A DNA stretch of 22,620 nucleotides, taken from positions 1 to 22,620 of the forward strand of contig DAIPHL010000016.1 of assembly GCA_036771375.1 (NCBI GenBank), read 5' to 3'. Position numbers and translations under genes: made by a program. Numbering within the stretch: position 1 is the stretch's first letter; each line of letters begins with the position of its first letter. Below, in pieces: positions 14,161 to 22,280 of the stretch. Source of the DNA: DAIPHL01 sp036771375 (GTDB lineage Bacteria; Synergistota; Synergistia; Synergistales; Synergistaceae). The notes under the pieces are model-generated. The model searched no databases. It was not told where the DNA came from and saw only the letters and a program-made list of their open reading frames with translations.

Positions 14161-15348
14161 ATGTTCACGCTGATACGCGGGGCTACGGTTCTGGCTCCCA
14201 AGCCCCTGGGAGTGCGGGACATCCTGCTCTGTGGCGAGACCATAGCGACGATCGGAGAGCGCCTGGAGGTCGGCGCCCTGGCAGAGCGCTGCCGTGTGCT
14301 GGACGCCGACGCGCTCACTGCGGTGCCGGGCTACATCGACGGACATGTACACATCATCGGTGGAGGGGGAGAGGCCGGTTTCGCGAGTCGCACGCCGGAG
14401 GTCGTGCTGGGGAGCGTGGTCTCCTGCGGCGTTACCACCGTAGTCGGTGTCCTGGGAACGGACGGCGTCACCCGCCATTTGGAGTCTCTGCTCTCCAAGG
14501 CCGGCGCCCTGGAGGCGGAAGGGCTCTCGGCCTACATCTATACCGGTTCCTACGAGGTGCCGCCCCTCACCTTCACCGGCAGCGTGCACAGGGATATGGC
14601 CGTGGTGGACAAGGTCATCGGCTGTGGAGAGATCGCCGTCTCCGATCATCGATCCAGTTTCCCCACCGTGGAGGAGCTGGGGCGCATCGCCGCCCAATGT
14701 CGCATCGGCGGTATGCTCACCGGCAAGGCCGGTGTGTTGCACTTGCACATGGGCGACGGCAAGGAGGGGCTGGGACCGATCCGGGAGCTCCTCGCGCGTT
14801 CGGATATCCCCATCCGCCACTTCTATCCCACCCACGTCAATCGCAACCCGGATCTGTTGGAAGAGGCCGTCCGTTTCGCGCACGAGGGCGGAACGATCGA
14901 CGTCACGAGCGGTATCAGTCCGGCCGTCGGCGTTGCGCGGGCTCTTTACGCCTCACAGGCCGTGGCGCACTGCGTCCGGCGAGGCGTCCCACTGGAGCGC
15001 ATTACCATGAGCTCCGACGGCAACGGTGCCATGGCCTTTCTCGACGATGCCGGAAAGCCGACGGGCCTTCTGGTGGCCCGGTTGGATTCCCTGCACGCCG
15101 AATTGACCGCCCTGGTGAAGCGCGAAGGCTTCGATCTCGCCGATGCGGTTCGGATCGTCACCTCGAATGTGGCCGACTATCTCAGATTGCCTCGCAAGGG
15201 CTACATCGCCGAAGGCGGGAGCGCCGATCTCGTGTTGCTGGACGAGCGTCTCGAGATCGTAGACGTCTTCTCGCGCGGCCGCCGGATGGCCGCAGGCGGC
15301 GAGACGATCGTCAGAGGGACGTTCGAGGAGCGGGAGCGAAAAAGCTAG
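14161..15348 (+). CDS. iadA: Isoaspartyl dipeptidase (beta-aspartyl peptidase), metal amidohydrolase
   Basis: The 395-residue protein matches IadA, which hydrolyses beta-aspartyl (isoaspartyl) dipeptides left by protein breakdown. The active site can be laid on E. coli IadA: His62 and His64 (GHVH), Glu71 in GGGGEAG, Tyr131 in GSYEVP, His196 in LHLHMGD, His225 in PTHVNRN and Asp286 in SSDGNG. The bridging metal ligand differs: Glu157 (GEIAVSDHRSS) stands where E. coli has the carboxylated Lys162, a variant that still allows a two-metal centre. Length is normal. The start ATG at 14161 has only a weak ribosome binding site (GGGCGAG). It diverges from the GntR-type regulator and converges on the peptide transporter operon; a terminator follows. 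Confidence 0.95.
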   Translation: MFTLIRGATVLAPKPLGVRDILLCGETIATIGERLEVGALAERCRVLDADALTAVPGYIDGHVHIIGGGGEAGFASRTPEVVLGSVVSCGVTTVVGVLGTDGVTRHLESLLSKAGALEAEGLSAYIYTGSYEVPPLTFTGSVHRDMAVVDKVIGCGEIAVSDHRSSFPTVEELGRIAAQCRIGGMLTGKAGVLHLHMGDGKEGLGPIRELLARSDIPIRHFYPTHVNRNPDLLEEAVRFAHEGGTIDVTSGISPAVGVARALYASQAVAHCVRRGVPLERITMSSDGNGAMAFLDDAGKPTGLLVARLDSLHAELTALVKREGFDLADAVRIVTSNVADYLRLPRKGYIAEGGSADLVLLDERLEIVDVFSRGRRMAAGGETIVRGTFEERERKS

Positions 15349-15471
15349 GGGACGGAGCCGGCGAGTACGAGAGACCTGTCCCCGGCAACCGCTCTCTTCG
15401 TTCGTGGACCGGGGTCGGACGCGACAGGAGCGGACCCCATGGACCCGCCCCCCGTTTCGTTCGACGACACC

Positions 15472-15516
15472 GGGGCGCGTCCTTCGCCGTGGTGCGAAGA
15501 AGGCGCCCCTTGTTTT
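15472..15516 (+). terminator. Terminator of iadA
   Basis: A two-part hairpin pairs GGGGCGC (15472-15478) with GCGCCCC (15503-15509) and, inside, CTTCGC (15482-15487) with GCGAAG (15494-15499). TTGTTTT follows at 15510-15516. On the minus strand there is no U tract, so termination of the transporter operon by it is less sure. Confidence 0.7.
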
Positions 15517-15524
15517 CCCATCCT

Positions 15525-17045
15525 CTATTTGTACCGGTAATAGTTCCCCTTGTAGGCCACCTGGTCCATGATCGTGGCGAAATCCAGATCGGCGCGGCCG
15601 CAGGAGACCGTGTCGGGGAAGTAGATCGACACGTAGGGCATGTCCTGGATCACCGTCTTGTAGAGCTCGTCGTAGATCAGCGAACGCTTTCCGTTGTCGA
15701 GCTCCGCCGACGCTTTCTGGAAGAGCTGGTCCACCTTGGGGTTGTCGTAGACGGCGCCGTTGTTCGTGCTGCCCTTGGTCAGGAGGGTGGCGAAGACGGA
15801 GGCGTCGCCGCCCTGGTTGGTGCTCATCAGGCCCATCTGCAGCTGGCCGCCGGACTGCATGCTGAGATAGGCGCTGAGCTCGGCCATCTCGATGGAGACG
15901 TCGATGCCGATCTCCTTCAAAGCGGCCTGGATGATCTCCGACTGCTTCTTGAACATCTCGATCGTGGTGATTTTCAACGTGCCCAGGCCCTTGCCCCCCG
16001 GATAGCCGGCTTCCTCCAGCAGTTTCTTGGCCTTTTTGACGTCGTAGGGGACGGCGTACTTGGCGATGTTCTTCGGAGCCGCGATGAAGGTATCGTTCAC
16101 CAGCGTGACAGCCACCGTGCCGTAGCCCTCCAGGGCCACGTCCACGAGGAATTGCTTGTCGATCGCGTGTGCGATGGCCTGACGCAGCTTCACGTTGTTC
16201 TTGAAGGGCTTGACCGAGGTGTTCAGGATCAGGTTGAAGACGCGGGAGTAGGGCGTCTTGAGCAGCGCCAGTTTCTTGTTGCGTTTGACGATCGGGTAGG
16301 ACGCCGGCGGAATGTACTGGCTCAGGTCGATTTCACCGTTCTCCAACGCCACCAGGGCCGTGGAACCGTCGGGGATCACCTTGAAGACGAGGTTCTTGAT
16401 CGCTGCCTTGCGTCCGTAGTATTTGTCGTAGGCTTTCAACACCACGCCTTCGCCGGTCTTCTTGGAGACGAGCTTGTAGGGACCGCAACCCACGGGTTTG
16501 TCCTTGAAGCCGTCGCCGGCGGCCTTGGTCGCCTTCTCGCTGTAGACGGCGAAGCTGTAGGCCATCTCGTAGAGGAAAGGAGCGGCCTTCTGCGGCAGGA
16601 TGAACTTCACGGTGTGATCGTCCAGTACCACCGCCCGGTCGTAGAGTTTGTGCGTGCGCAGCTTGAAGGGCGAGGTCTTCATGCGCTCGGCGCTATAGAC
16701 CACGTCGCGCGCTGTGAGCGGCGTTCCGTCGTGGAAGGTGATGCCTTTGCGGAGGTGGAAGGTGTACTCCAGGCCGTTCTTGGAGACCTCCCATCTCTCG
16801 GCCACGAGCGGCTCGACCTTGCCGTTGATGTCCATGTTGAGCAGCGAGTCGAAGATGCACCAGTTGGCCTGCATGTCGGGCGTCGCCGTGGTGAAGAAGG
16901 GATCCAGCACGGCAAAGTCCTGCTGAGACGCGATCACGACGGTGTCCGGTTTCTTGGCCGCCGCGTCGGCCGCATGGGTTCCCGCCGTGAAAAGACAGAG
17001 CAGACAGAGCAAAAAGACCGAAAAGAAAGAGACGCGTGTTTTCAT
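15525..17045 (-). CDS. Periplasmic peptide-binding protein of an Opp/Dpp-type ABC transporter (SBP family 5)
   Basis: The 506-residue protein has a signal peptide (about 1-25, cut near GTHA/ADA) without a lipobox, so it should be a soluble periplasmic protein as in diderms. The family 5 layout is clear: LDPFFTTATPDMQANWCIFDSLLN, the signature LVAERWEVSKNGLEYTFHLRKGITFHDGTPLTARDVVYSAERM, then LRQAIAHAIDKQFLVD. The family binds oligopeptides, dipeptides or nickel complexes; neighbours favour peptides. ATG at 17045 has AAGGAGG seven bases ahead. It is the last gene of its operon, after a 149-nt gap from the second ATPase gene, which is unusual because binding protein genes commonly come first. 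Confidence 0.93.
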   Translation of the reverse strand: MKTRVSFFSVFLLCLLCLFTAGTHAADAAAKKPDTVVIASQQDFAVLDPFFTTATPDMQANWCIFDSLLNMDINGKVEPLVAERWEVSKNGLEYTFHLRKGITFHDGTPLTARDVVYSAERMKTSPFKLRTHKLYDRAVVLDDHTVKFILPQKAAPFLYEMAYSFAVYSEKATKAAGDGFKDKPVGCGPYKLVSKKTGEGVVLKAYDKYYGRKAAIKNLVFKVIPDGSTALVALENGEIDLSQYIPPASYPIVKRNKKLALLKTPYSRVFNLILNTSVKPFKNNVKLRQAIAHAIDKQFLVDVALEGYGTVAVTLVNDTFIAAPKNIAKYAVPYDVKKAKKLLEEAGYPGGKGLGTLKITTIEMFKKQSEIIQAALKEIGIDVSIEMAELSAYLSMQSGGQLQMGLMSTNQGGDASVFATLLTKGSTNNGAVYDNPKVDQLFQKASAELDNGKRSLIYDELYKTVIQDMPYVSIYFPDTVSCGRADLDFATIMDQVAYKGNYYRYK

Positions 17046-17194
17046 TGTATTTCCTCCTTGTTTTTTGATTTTTTTGAACGCTTTCTTCGCTTTTAGCTTT
17101 TAAAACGGTTCGTCCACGAGCGACCGAGGATTCGGTTCGATCCCATCCCCCAGAGAGCCCGTCCCGAAGACGAGGGGGCCTCCGTCTTTGCGGG
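17046..17194 (-). other. Spacer between the second ATPase gene and the binding protein gene
   Basis: On the minus strand a bulged hairpin (CGGTCG ... CGAACCG, about 17104-17124) is followed by TTTT, resembling a weak terminator. No promoter with recognisable boxes is seen before the strong ribosome binding site of the binding protein gene. The spacer may set relative expression by RNA processing or partial termination. Confidence 0.35.
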
Positions 17195-18169
17195 TCAGAT
17201 TCCTTCGTACCGTGGCAACTCCTGCGAACGGATGCAGGCCACGTAGTGCGTATCGGTGATGTCCTTCGCCTCGATCTCGCCCTTTGTGCAGGCGTCGATC
17301 CGATATTCGCAGCGCGAGGCGAAACGGCAGCCGGGTTTGGGGTTCACGGGAGAGGTGACCTCGCCCTTGATCAGGTGGCTTTTGTCGGGTTTCGCGTCCA
17401 GGTCCGGCATGGGAATGGCCCGCAGCAGCGCTCGCGTGTAGGGGTGCCGTGGATTTTCGAACAGCTCGTCCTCCGTCGCGAACTCCACGCATTTTCCCAG
17501 GTACATCACGGCGATGTGGTCGGAGATGTGTTTCACCACCGAGAGGTTGTGGGTGATGAAAAGATACGTCAGGTTCAGGCTGTCCTGCAGGTCCATCAGC
17601 AGGTTCAGTATCTGCGCCTGGATGGAGACGTCCAGTGCCGACACCGGCTCGTCGCAGACGATGAAGCGCGGATTGAGCGAAAGCGCCCGGGCGATGCCGA
17701 TGCGCTGGCGTCGGCCACCGTCCAGCTCGTGCGGATAGGCCATCTCGAGACGCCTTGCCAGTCCGACCAGGTTCATGATCTCCCGTACCTTCTTCTGCGT
17801 GGCGGTTCTCGAGCCGGTGCCGTTTACGATCATCGGCTCGGCGATCAGGTCCATCACCGTCATGCGCGGGTTGAGGCTGGAGTAGGGGTCCTGGAAGATG
17901 ATCTGCATGTCCATGCGGTATTTCTTCATCTGCTTCTTGCTCTTGCCCGTGATGTCCTCGCCGTCGAAGAGCACCGATCCTCCCGAAGGATCGATCAGCT
18001 TCAGGATCACGCGCCCCAGCGTGGACTTGCCGCAGCCCGATTCTCCCACCACGCCCAGCGTCCGGCCCGGTTCGATCTTGAAGTTGACGCCGTCCACGGC
18101 ATGCAGCAGCCCGGAGGGGACCTTGAAGTACTTCTTCAGATCCCTGGTCTCGATCAGCGGAGCGCTCAT
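17195..18169 (-). CDS. Peptide ABC transporter ATP-binding protein, OppF/DppF type
   Basis: The 324-residue ATPase has Walker A GESGCGKST at 42-50, Q-loop FQDP at 92-95, signature LDGGRRQR at 149-156, Walker B FIVCDE at 169-174, the H-loop THN and the Opp/Dpp C-terminal extension with four spaced Cys (PGCRFASRCEYRIDAC ... YVAC) that may hold an iron-sulfur cluster. The usual LSGGQ Ser is Asp here, a variant I recall in other OppF-type proteins. ATG 18169 overlaps the stop of the preceding ATPase gene by four bases (ATGA), with AAGGGGGAG ahead. It pairs with that ATPase to power the transporter. Confidence 0.93.
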   Translation of the reverse strand: MSAPLIETRDLKKYFKVPSGLLHAVDGVNFKIEPGRTLGVVGESGCGKSTLGRVILKLIDPSGGSVLFDGEDITGKSKKQMKKYRMDMQIIFQDPYSSLNPRMTVMDLIAEPMIVNGTGSRTATQKKVREIMNLVGLARRLEMAYPHELDGGRRQRIGIARALSLNPRFIVCDEPVSALDVSIQAQILNLLMDLQDSLNLTYLFITHNLSVVKHISDHIAVMYLGKCVEFATEDELFENPRHPYTRALLRAIPMPDLDAKPDKSHLIKGEVTSPVNPKPGCRFASRCEYRIDACTKGEIEAKDITDTHYVACIRSQELPRYEGI

Positions 18170-19203
18170 CTCGTCTCCCCCTTCCGTGCCCCGTCCGCTT
18201 TCCTCGACTTGTCGAAGAGAAAACAGCGAATGCGGTGACCGTCCTGTACGATGTCGGCCGGCTTCTCTCTCTTGCAGAGCGCCATGGTCCACGGGCAGCG
18301 GGGTGCGAAGGAACAGCCGGGCGGCAGGTCGGTCGGGTCCGGCATCAGTCCGTCGATCGGAGACAATCGGTCGGACTTCTCCTTGATGTTCGGCAGCGCG
18401 CCGAAGAGCCCCACGGTATAGGGGTGGTGCTCCTCCTTGCGGAAGAGGTCCTCCACCGTTCCGTACTCGATGATCTCGCCGGCGTACATGACCGCCACGT
18501 GGTCGCAGGTCTGGGCCACGATGCCCAGGTCGTGGGTGATCATGATCATGGCGGTGCCCAACAGTTCCTTGAGGTCGCTCATCATGGAGAGAACCTGGGC
18601 CTGGATGGTGACGTCGAGCGCCGTGGTCGGTTCGTCGGCGATGAGGAGGTTCGGCTTGCAGGCGAGGGCGATGGCGATGACCACTCGCTGTTTCATGCCG
18701 CCCGAGAACTGGTTGGGGTACTCCTCTCTGCGGAAGGGGGGGATGCCCACGAGCGTCAGCGTCTCCTCCACGCGTTTGGTGATCTCCGTCTTGGAGAGCT
18801 TCTCGTCGTTGTGCAGCAGCAGGGACTCGGCGATCTGGTCCCCCACCTTCATGATCGGGTTGAGGCTGGTCATGGGGTCCTGAAAGATCATGGAGATCTT
18901 GTTGCCGCGCAGAGCCTTCATCTCGGCCTCGCTCAAATCGGCCAGGTTCTGTCCCTCGAAGATCACCCGCCCGCCGGTGACGATGCCCGTGGGCTTCGGC
19001 AGCAGGCGCAGGGTCGAGAGCGCCAGCGTGGACTTGCCCGCCCCGGTCTCCCCGACGATGCCCAGGGTCTGTCCTCTGTTCAGCTCGATGCTGGCTCCGT
19101 TCAGCGCGTGCACGGTCTCCAGGTCGGTTCTGTAGATCACGGAGAGGTCCTCTATCTTCAGCAGTGGCGTATCCGGCGTGTTCATGTCGGTCGATCCGTT
19201 CAT
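18166..19203 (-). CDS. Peptide ABC transporter ATP-binding protein, OppD/DppD type
   Basis: The 345-residue ATPase has Walker A GETGAGKST at 51-59, Q-loop FQDP at 107-110, signature FSGGMKQR at 166-173, Walker B LLIADEP at 187-192, and a Cys-bearing C-terminal oligopeptide extension (PPGCSFAPRCPWTMALC ... RIRC). The start ATG 19203 shares one base with the stop of the permease gene (TGATG); a second ATG six codons later lacks a ribosome binding site. GAGG lies 11 bases before the chosen start. It forms a heterodimer with the OppF-type ATPase, with coupled translation. Confidence 0.93.
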   Translation of the reverse strand: MNGSTDMNTPDTPLLKIEDLSVIYRTDLETVHALNGASIELNRGQTLGIVGETGAGKSTLALSTLRLLPKPTGIVTGGRVIFEGQNLADLSEAEMKALRGNKISMIFQDPMTSLNPIMKVGDQIAESLLLHNDEKLSKTEITKRVEETLTLVGIPPFRREEYPNQFSGGMKQRVVIAIALACKPNLLIADEPTTALDVTIQAQVLSMMSDLKELLGTAMIMITHDLGIVAQTCDHVAVMYAGEIIEYGTVEDLFRKEEHHPYTVGLFGALPNIKEKSDRLSPIDGLMPDPTDLPPGCSFAPRCPWTMALCKREKPADIVQDGHRIRCFLFDKSRKADGARKGETR

Positions 19204-20108
19204 CAGGACTTCAACCTCGGGTCGATCGCGTCGCGCAGGCCGTCGCCCAGGAGGTTCAGCGACAGGGCGGAGAGCACGATCGCCATGCCGGGGAAGAACA
19301 TCATATAGGGCGAGGTGCGCATGTACTCGCGCGAGTCGGAGAGCATGGAGCCCCATTCCGGCTGCGGCGGCTGCACGCCCATGCCGAGAAAGGAGAGGGC
19401 GGCCGCCGTAAGGATCATGGCGGCGATGGACTGTGTGGCCTGGACGATGATCGGCCCCATGACGTTGACCAGGATGTGCTTGCGGATGATGCGGAAGTCG
19501 CCGGTGCCGCAGGCCCGGGCCGCCTCGATGTAGTCCTGGTCCACGATGGTCAGTACCGTGGAGCGAATGAAGCGGATGTAGATCGGGATGTTGGTGCAGA
19601 TGATGGCGATCAGAAGGTTCATCATGCTGGGCCCCAGAGCCGCCACGATGGCGAGCGCCATCAGCATGGTCGGGATGCAGCTCATGATGTCGCAGAAGCG
19701 CATGACGATGATGTCGAATTTACCGCCCCAGTAGGCGACCGCCGCGCCCACCAGCCCGCCGATGAAGACCGCCACCGAGGTCGTGACGATGCCGATCGTG
19801 AGCGAGATGCGCGCGCCGTGAACGATGCGGGCGAAGATGTCGCGGCCGAAGGCATCGGTGCCGAACCAGTGCTGCGCGCTGGGCGGCTTGAGGCGCATCA
19901 TCCCGTTTTGTTTGATCACGACCGTGTCGTAGTCGGCGATCACATCGGCAAAGAGCGCCAGAAGGACGAAGACGACAAGGATGAACAGTCCGAACATGGC
20001 GGGCTTGTTCTTCGCCATGCGCCGCCAGATCTCCTTCAACTGTCGGAATCGGAGCTCTTTGCGCTCCTCGCTTGGCTCGAAATCGGTTGTCGTGGACAGG
20101 TCGGCCAT
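19203..20108 (-). CDS. Peptide ABC transporter permease, OppC/DppC type
   Basis: The 301-residue inner-membrane protein has the OppC layout: N-terminal cytoplasmic segment with KNKPAMFGLFIL helix, the HWFGTDAFGRDIFARIVHGARISL block after the first helix, and the ATPase-coupling EAA loop (YIEAARACGTGDFRIIRKHILVN). It ends with LLGDGLRDAIDPRLKS, the usual OppC/DppC ending. ATG 20108 has AAGGAGGG six bases ahead and lies 12 nt after the OppB-type gene. Confidence 0.94.
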   Translation of the reverse strand: MADLSTTTDFEPSEERKELRFRQLKEIWRRMAKNKPAMFGLFILVVFVLLALFADVIADYDTVVIKQNGMMRLKPPSAQHWFGTDAFGRDIFARIVHGARISLTIGIVTTSVAVFIGGLVGAAVAYWGGKFDIIVMRFCDIMSCIPTMLMALAIVAALGPSMMNLLIAIICTNIPIYIRFIRSTVLTIVDQDYIEAARACGTGDFRIIRKHILVNVMGPIIVQATQSIAAMILTAAALSFLGMGVQPPQPEWGSMLSDSREYMRTSPYMMFFPGMAIVLSALSLNLLGDGLRDAIDPRLKS

Positions 20109-20120
20109 GGGAATCCCTCC

Positions 20121-21062
20121 TTAAACCCTCGCTTTGGCGTACTTTGCCCGGATTCTGGGATCGATGAAGGCGTAAAGCAGATCGACGAAGAGAATGATGA
20201 GGCAGAACAGGGTGGCCAGGAAGATGGTGGCTGCCATGACCTGCGGAATGTCTTTCATGCGGATCGACGAAACCACGAGCGTTCCGATGCCGGGGATGGA
20301 GAAGACGCTCTCCACGATGATGGCCCCCGAGAGCTGGGTTCCGAAGTTGATGCCCAACATGGTGATGATGGGTAGCAGCGCGTTCTTCAAGGCGTGCGTG
20401 AAGATGACTCTGCGCTCTGAGGCCCCCTTGGCGCGGGCCGTGCGGATGTAGTCCTGGCGGATGGTCTCCAGCATGGTGGAGCGAGTCAGACGCAGCATCT
20501 GTGCCGCCGCCGGAAGGGCCATGGTCAGCACCGGCATCAGGAAGTGCTGCCAGGTGTTGGCGCCGCTCGCCGGAAGCAGTCCCAACCACAGAGAGAAGAT
20601 CAGCATGAAGGTCATCCCCAGCCAGAAGCCGGGGACCGCCGCCAGGAACATGGCGCTGACGCTGGCGATGGCGTCTCCCACCGAATATTGCCGCACCGCG
20701 GAGTAGACGCCGATGGGGATTCCGATCAAAGCCGAGAGCGCCACACCGGCGAAAGCGATCAGCAGCGTGTTCGGGAAGCGGCTTGCGATCTCCTCGAAGA
20801 CGGGTTTCTGGGTGATGTAGCTCTTGCCGAAATCGAATCGCGTCACGGCACCGATCACGTAGTCCGCGTAGCGAACCAGGAAGGGTTTGTCGAAGCCCAG
20901 CTGGCGGTTCAACGCGTCGATGGCTTCCTGTTCGGCGTTCATCCCCAGGATGATGCTGGCCGGGTCGCTGGGGGTCAGCGAGAGGATGGAGAAGACGATG
21001 AAGGAGACCCCCACGATGATCGGTATGAGAAGCAACAGACGGGAAACCACGTATTTGACCAT
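20121..21062 (-). CDS. Peptide ABC transporter permease, OppB/DppB type
   Basis: The 313-residue inner-membrane protein starts with the typical MVKYVVSRLLLLIPIIVGVS helix and carries LTPSDPASIILG, LGFDKPFLVRYADYVIG, DFGKSYITQKPV and the EAA coupling loop YIRTARAKGASERRVIFTHALKN. It ends in FVDLLYAFIDPRIR. All are standard for OppB/DppB. ATG 21062 has GGGAGG five bases ahead. It is the first gene of the five-gene operon, under the consensus promoter at 21238-21266. Confidence 0.95.
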   Translation of the reverse strand: MVKYVVSRLLLLIPIIVGVSFIVFSILSLTPSDPASIILGMNAEQEAIDALNRQLGFDKPFLVRYADYVIGAVTRFDFGKSYITQKPVFEEIASRFPNTLLIAFAGVALSALIGIPIGVYSAVRQYSVGDAIASVSAMFLAAVPGFWLGMTFMLIFSLWLGLLPASGANTWQHFLMPVLTMALPAAAQMLRLTRSTMLETIRQDYIRTARAKGASERRVIFTHALKNALLPIITMLGINFGTQLSGAIIVESVFSIPGIGTLVVSSIRMKDIPQVMAATIFLATLFCLIILFVDLLYAFIDPRIRAKYAKARV

Positions 21063-21207
21063 GTCAACCTCCCGGTCCTGCTTGTCTTGGGTGCCCGGAT
21101 TCGCCGTCGGTACTCCAAATCCATCGGTGGAGCGAAGCCGTACCCGTGCACATGCGGGACTACGTTATTCTTTGGCTGGTTCAACATCTGCCTTGAAGAA
21201 TGGACAC

Positions 21208-21219
21208 ATAATTCATTAT
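21208..21219. promoter_or_regulatory. Candidate operator downstream of the transporter promoter
   Basis: ATAAT-TC-ATTAT is a perfect 5-bp inverted repeat some 12 nt past the expected start of the transporter transcript. It shares the 9-mer ATTCATTAT (21211-21219) with the gntR-iadA region (13743-13751). Both sites are AT-rich, so the match could be chance. Confidence 0.25.
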
Positions 21220-21237
21220 AGGTTTACGATAACAAAG

Positions 21238-21266
21238 ATTGTATTCATCGTTTTCCCTCTTGTCAA
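21238..21266 (-). promoter_or_regulatory. Promoter of the peptide transporter operon
   Basis: On the minus strand TTGACA (21266-21261) and TACAAT (21243-21238) are separated by 17 nt. The leader would be about 170 nt. Confidence 0.8.
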
Positions 21267-21491
21267 GACTTTCGTGTCAGGAGAGCGGTCGAATTCGGAG
21301 GGCGTTCTGCGTCGAACCCGCTGGAGCGGTCTTCCGACGGCAACGGATATTTTCGATATAAAGTTGCATGAACGAATGCCGGGATGTACAATGGAACACG
21401 CGATCGGATTTTCGAAAAAACGAAGCGAAAGGGAAACGCCTTTTCCCGGGCTTTTTCGAAGCCCGGCTGGGTGGTGAAAGAGGTGGTCGTT

Positions 21492-22280
21492 GTGTGGACC
21501 CTGTACGAAGAGTTGATCGCGGGTATCCCTTCCAATCTTGTCGTGAGCTCCTACAACATCGCACGCCGGTGGACGACCGTCGTCGCGGGCGGAAACGTCG
21601 GCATCGCCCACACGATGTATGGAAGGGGGCCCGATCGCCTGCTGAACGGCCCCCTTACGGGCATGGAGCTGAAGGCCGTGGCGGCCCTCGCCAAGTCGTG
21701 GGATTTCCCGGAGGCCTCTTTGGGCGTCGCGGCCATCAACGCCTATTACAACGCCTGGGAGAGGGTTCGAGGGCTTCCCGGCTTCGAGGAAGCGGACGAG
21801 TGGAGGGACGACATCGAAAGCCGGACGGAGAAGAACGCCTTCTACGCGTTTCGCGACGAGATCGCCGGGAAACGGGTCGCCGTGATCGGCCATTTTCCTC
21901 ATATCGAAAGGGAGATCGCTCCGCTCTGCGAGCTCTCCATCCTGGAGCGTTCCCCCTCCCGGGGGGACTATCCCGACAGCGCCTGCGAGTATATCCTGCC
22001 CGATCAGGATTACGTCTTCATCACCGGGACAGCCCTCATCAACAAGACGTTGCCGCGTCTTCTGCAGATCTGCAGGGGAGCCCGGGTGTCGCTGGTGGGT
22101 CCGACGGTGCCGCTCACGCCGGCTCTGTTCGGTTATGGTGTCGCCAACCTCTCCGGCTTCGTCTGCACGGAACCGGATCGGTTGGACGAGGCCGTCCGGC
22201 GCGGCTGCTCGATGGAGATCTTTGCGGGCGGGCGCATGGTCAGCATCGACGATCCCGACTCCGGGAGGCGTTCGGGATGA
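21492..22280 (+). CDS. DUF4213/DUF364-type protein (putative heavy-metal chelation family)
   Basis: The 262-residue protein looks like the DUF364 family: an N-terminal alpha/beta domain (about 1-90, with YNIARRWTTVVAGGNVGIAH and GVAAINAYYN) and a Rossmann-like C-terminal domain (about 120-250) with VAVIGHFPHIE, LERSP..GDYPDSACEYILP, DYVFITGTALINKTLPRLL and VGPTVPLTP. The family has been suggested to bind metals or metal complexes, but no reaction is established. GTG at 21492 is chosen because AAAGAGGT lies seven bases ahead and the family start fits; longer in-frame readings pass through leader hairpins. Its stop overlaps the next start (ATGA), so it is co-translated with a methyltransferase. 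Confidence 0.85.
   Translation: MWTLYEELIAGIPSNLVVSSYNIARRWTTVVAGGNVGIAHTMYGRGPDRLLNGPLTGMELKAVAALAKSWDFPEASLGVAAINAYYNAWERVRGLPGFEEADEWRDDIESRTEKNAFYAFRDEIAGKRVAVIGHFPHIEREIAPLCELSILERSPSRGDYPDSACEYILPDQDYVFITGTALINKTLPRLLQICRGARVSLVGPTVPLTPALFGYGVANLSGFVCTEPDRLDEAVRRGCSMEIFAGGRMVSIDDPDSGRRSG

Larger units (their letters stand above)
21063..21491. other. Divergent intergenic region between the transporter operon and the DUF364 gene
   Basis: Contains the transporter promoter and, for the plus strand, a weak -10-like TATAAA at 21357-21362 (poor -35 CCGACG). Two hairpins lie in the leader of the DUF364 gene: GGGAAA/TTTCCC at 21431-21447 and CCGGGCTT/AAGCCCGG at 21446-21466. They share two bases, so cannot both form fully. 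No U tract follows. No gene is seen here. Confidence 0.45.

Noticed and set aside
13835..14173. 112-codon ORF in the iadA leader
   Set aside because: GTG start without a ribosome site, frame differs from iadA, no recognisable protein features.
14697..17096. 799-codon plus-strand open frame
   Set aside because: Spans the end of iadA, its terminator and the antisense of the binding protein gene; a shadow of codon bias.
18166..19356. Longer start for the OppD-type ATPase
   Set aside because: It would overlap the permease gene by about 150 nt; the TGATG junction start at 19203 fits the family N-terminus.
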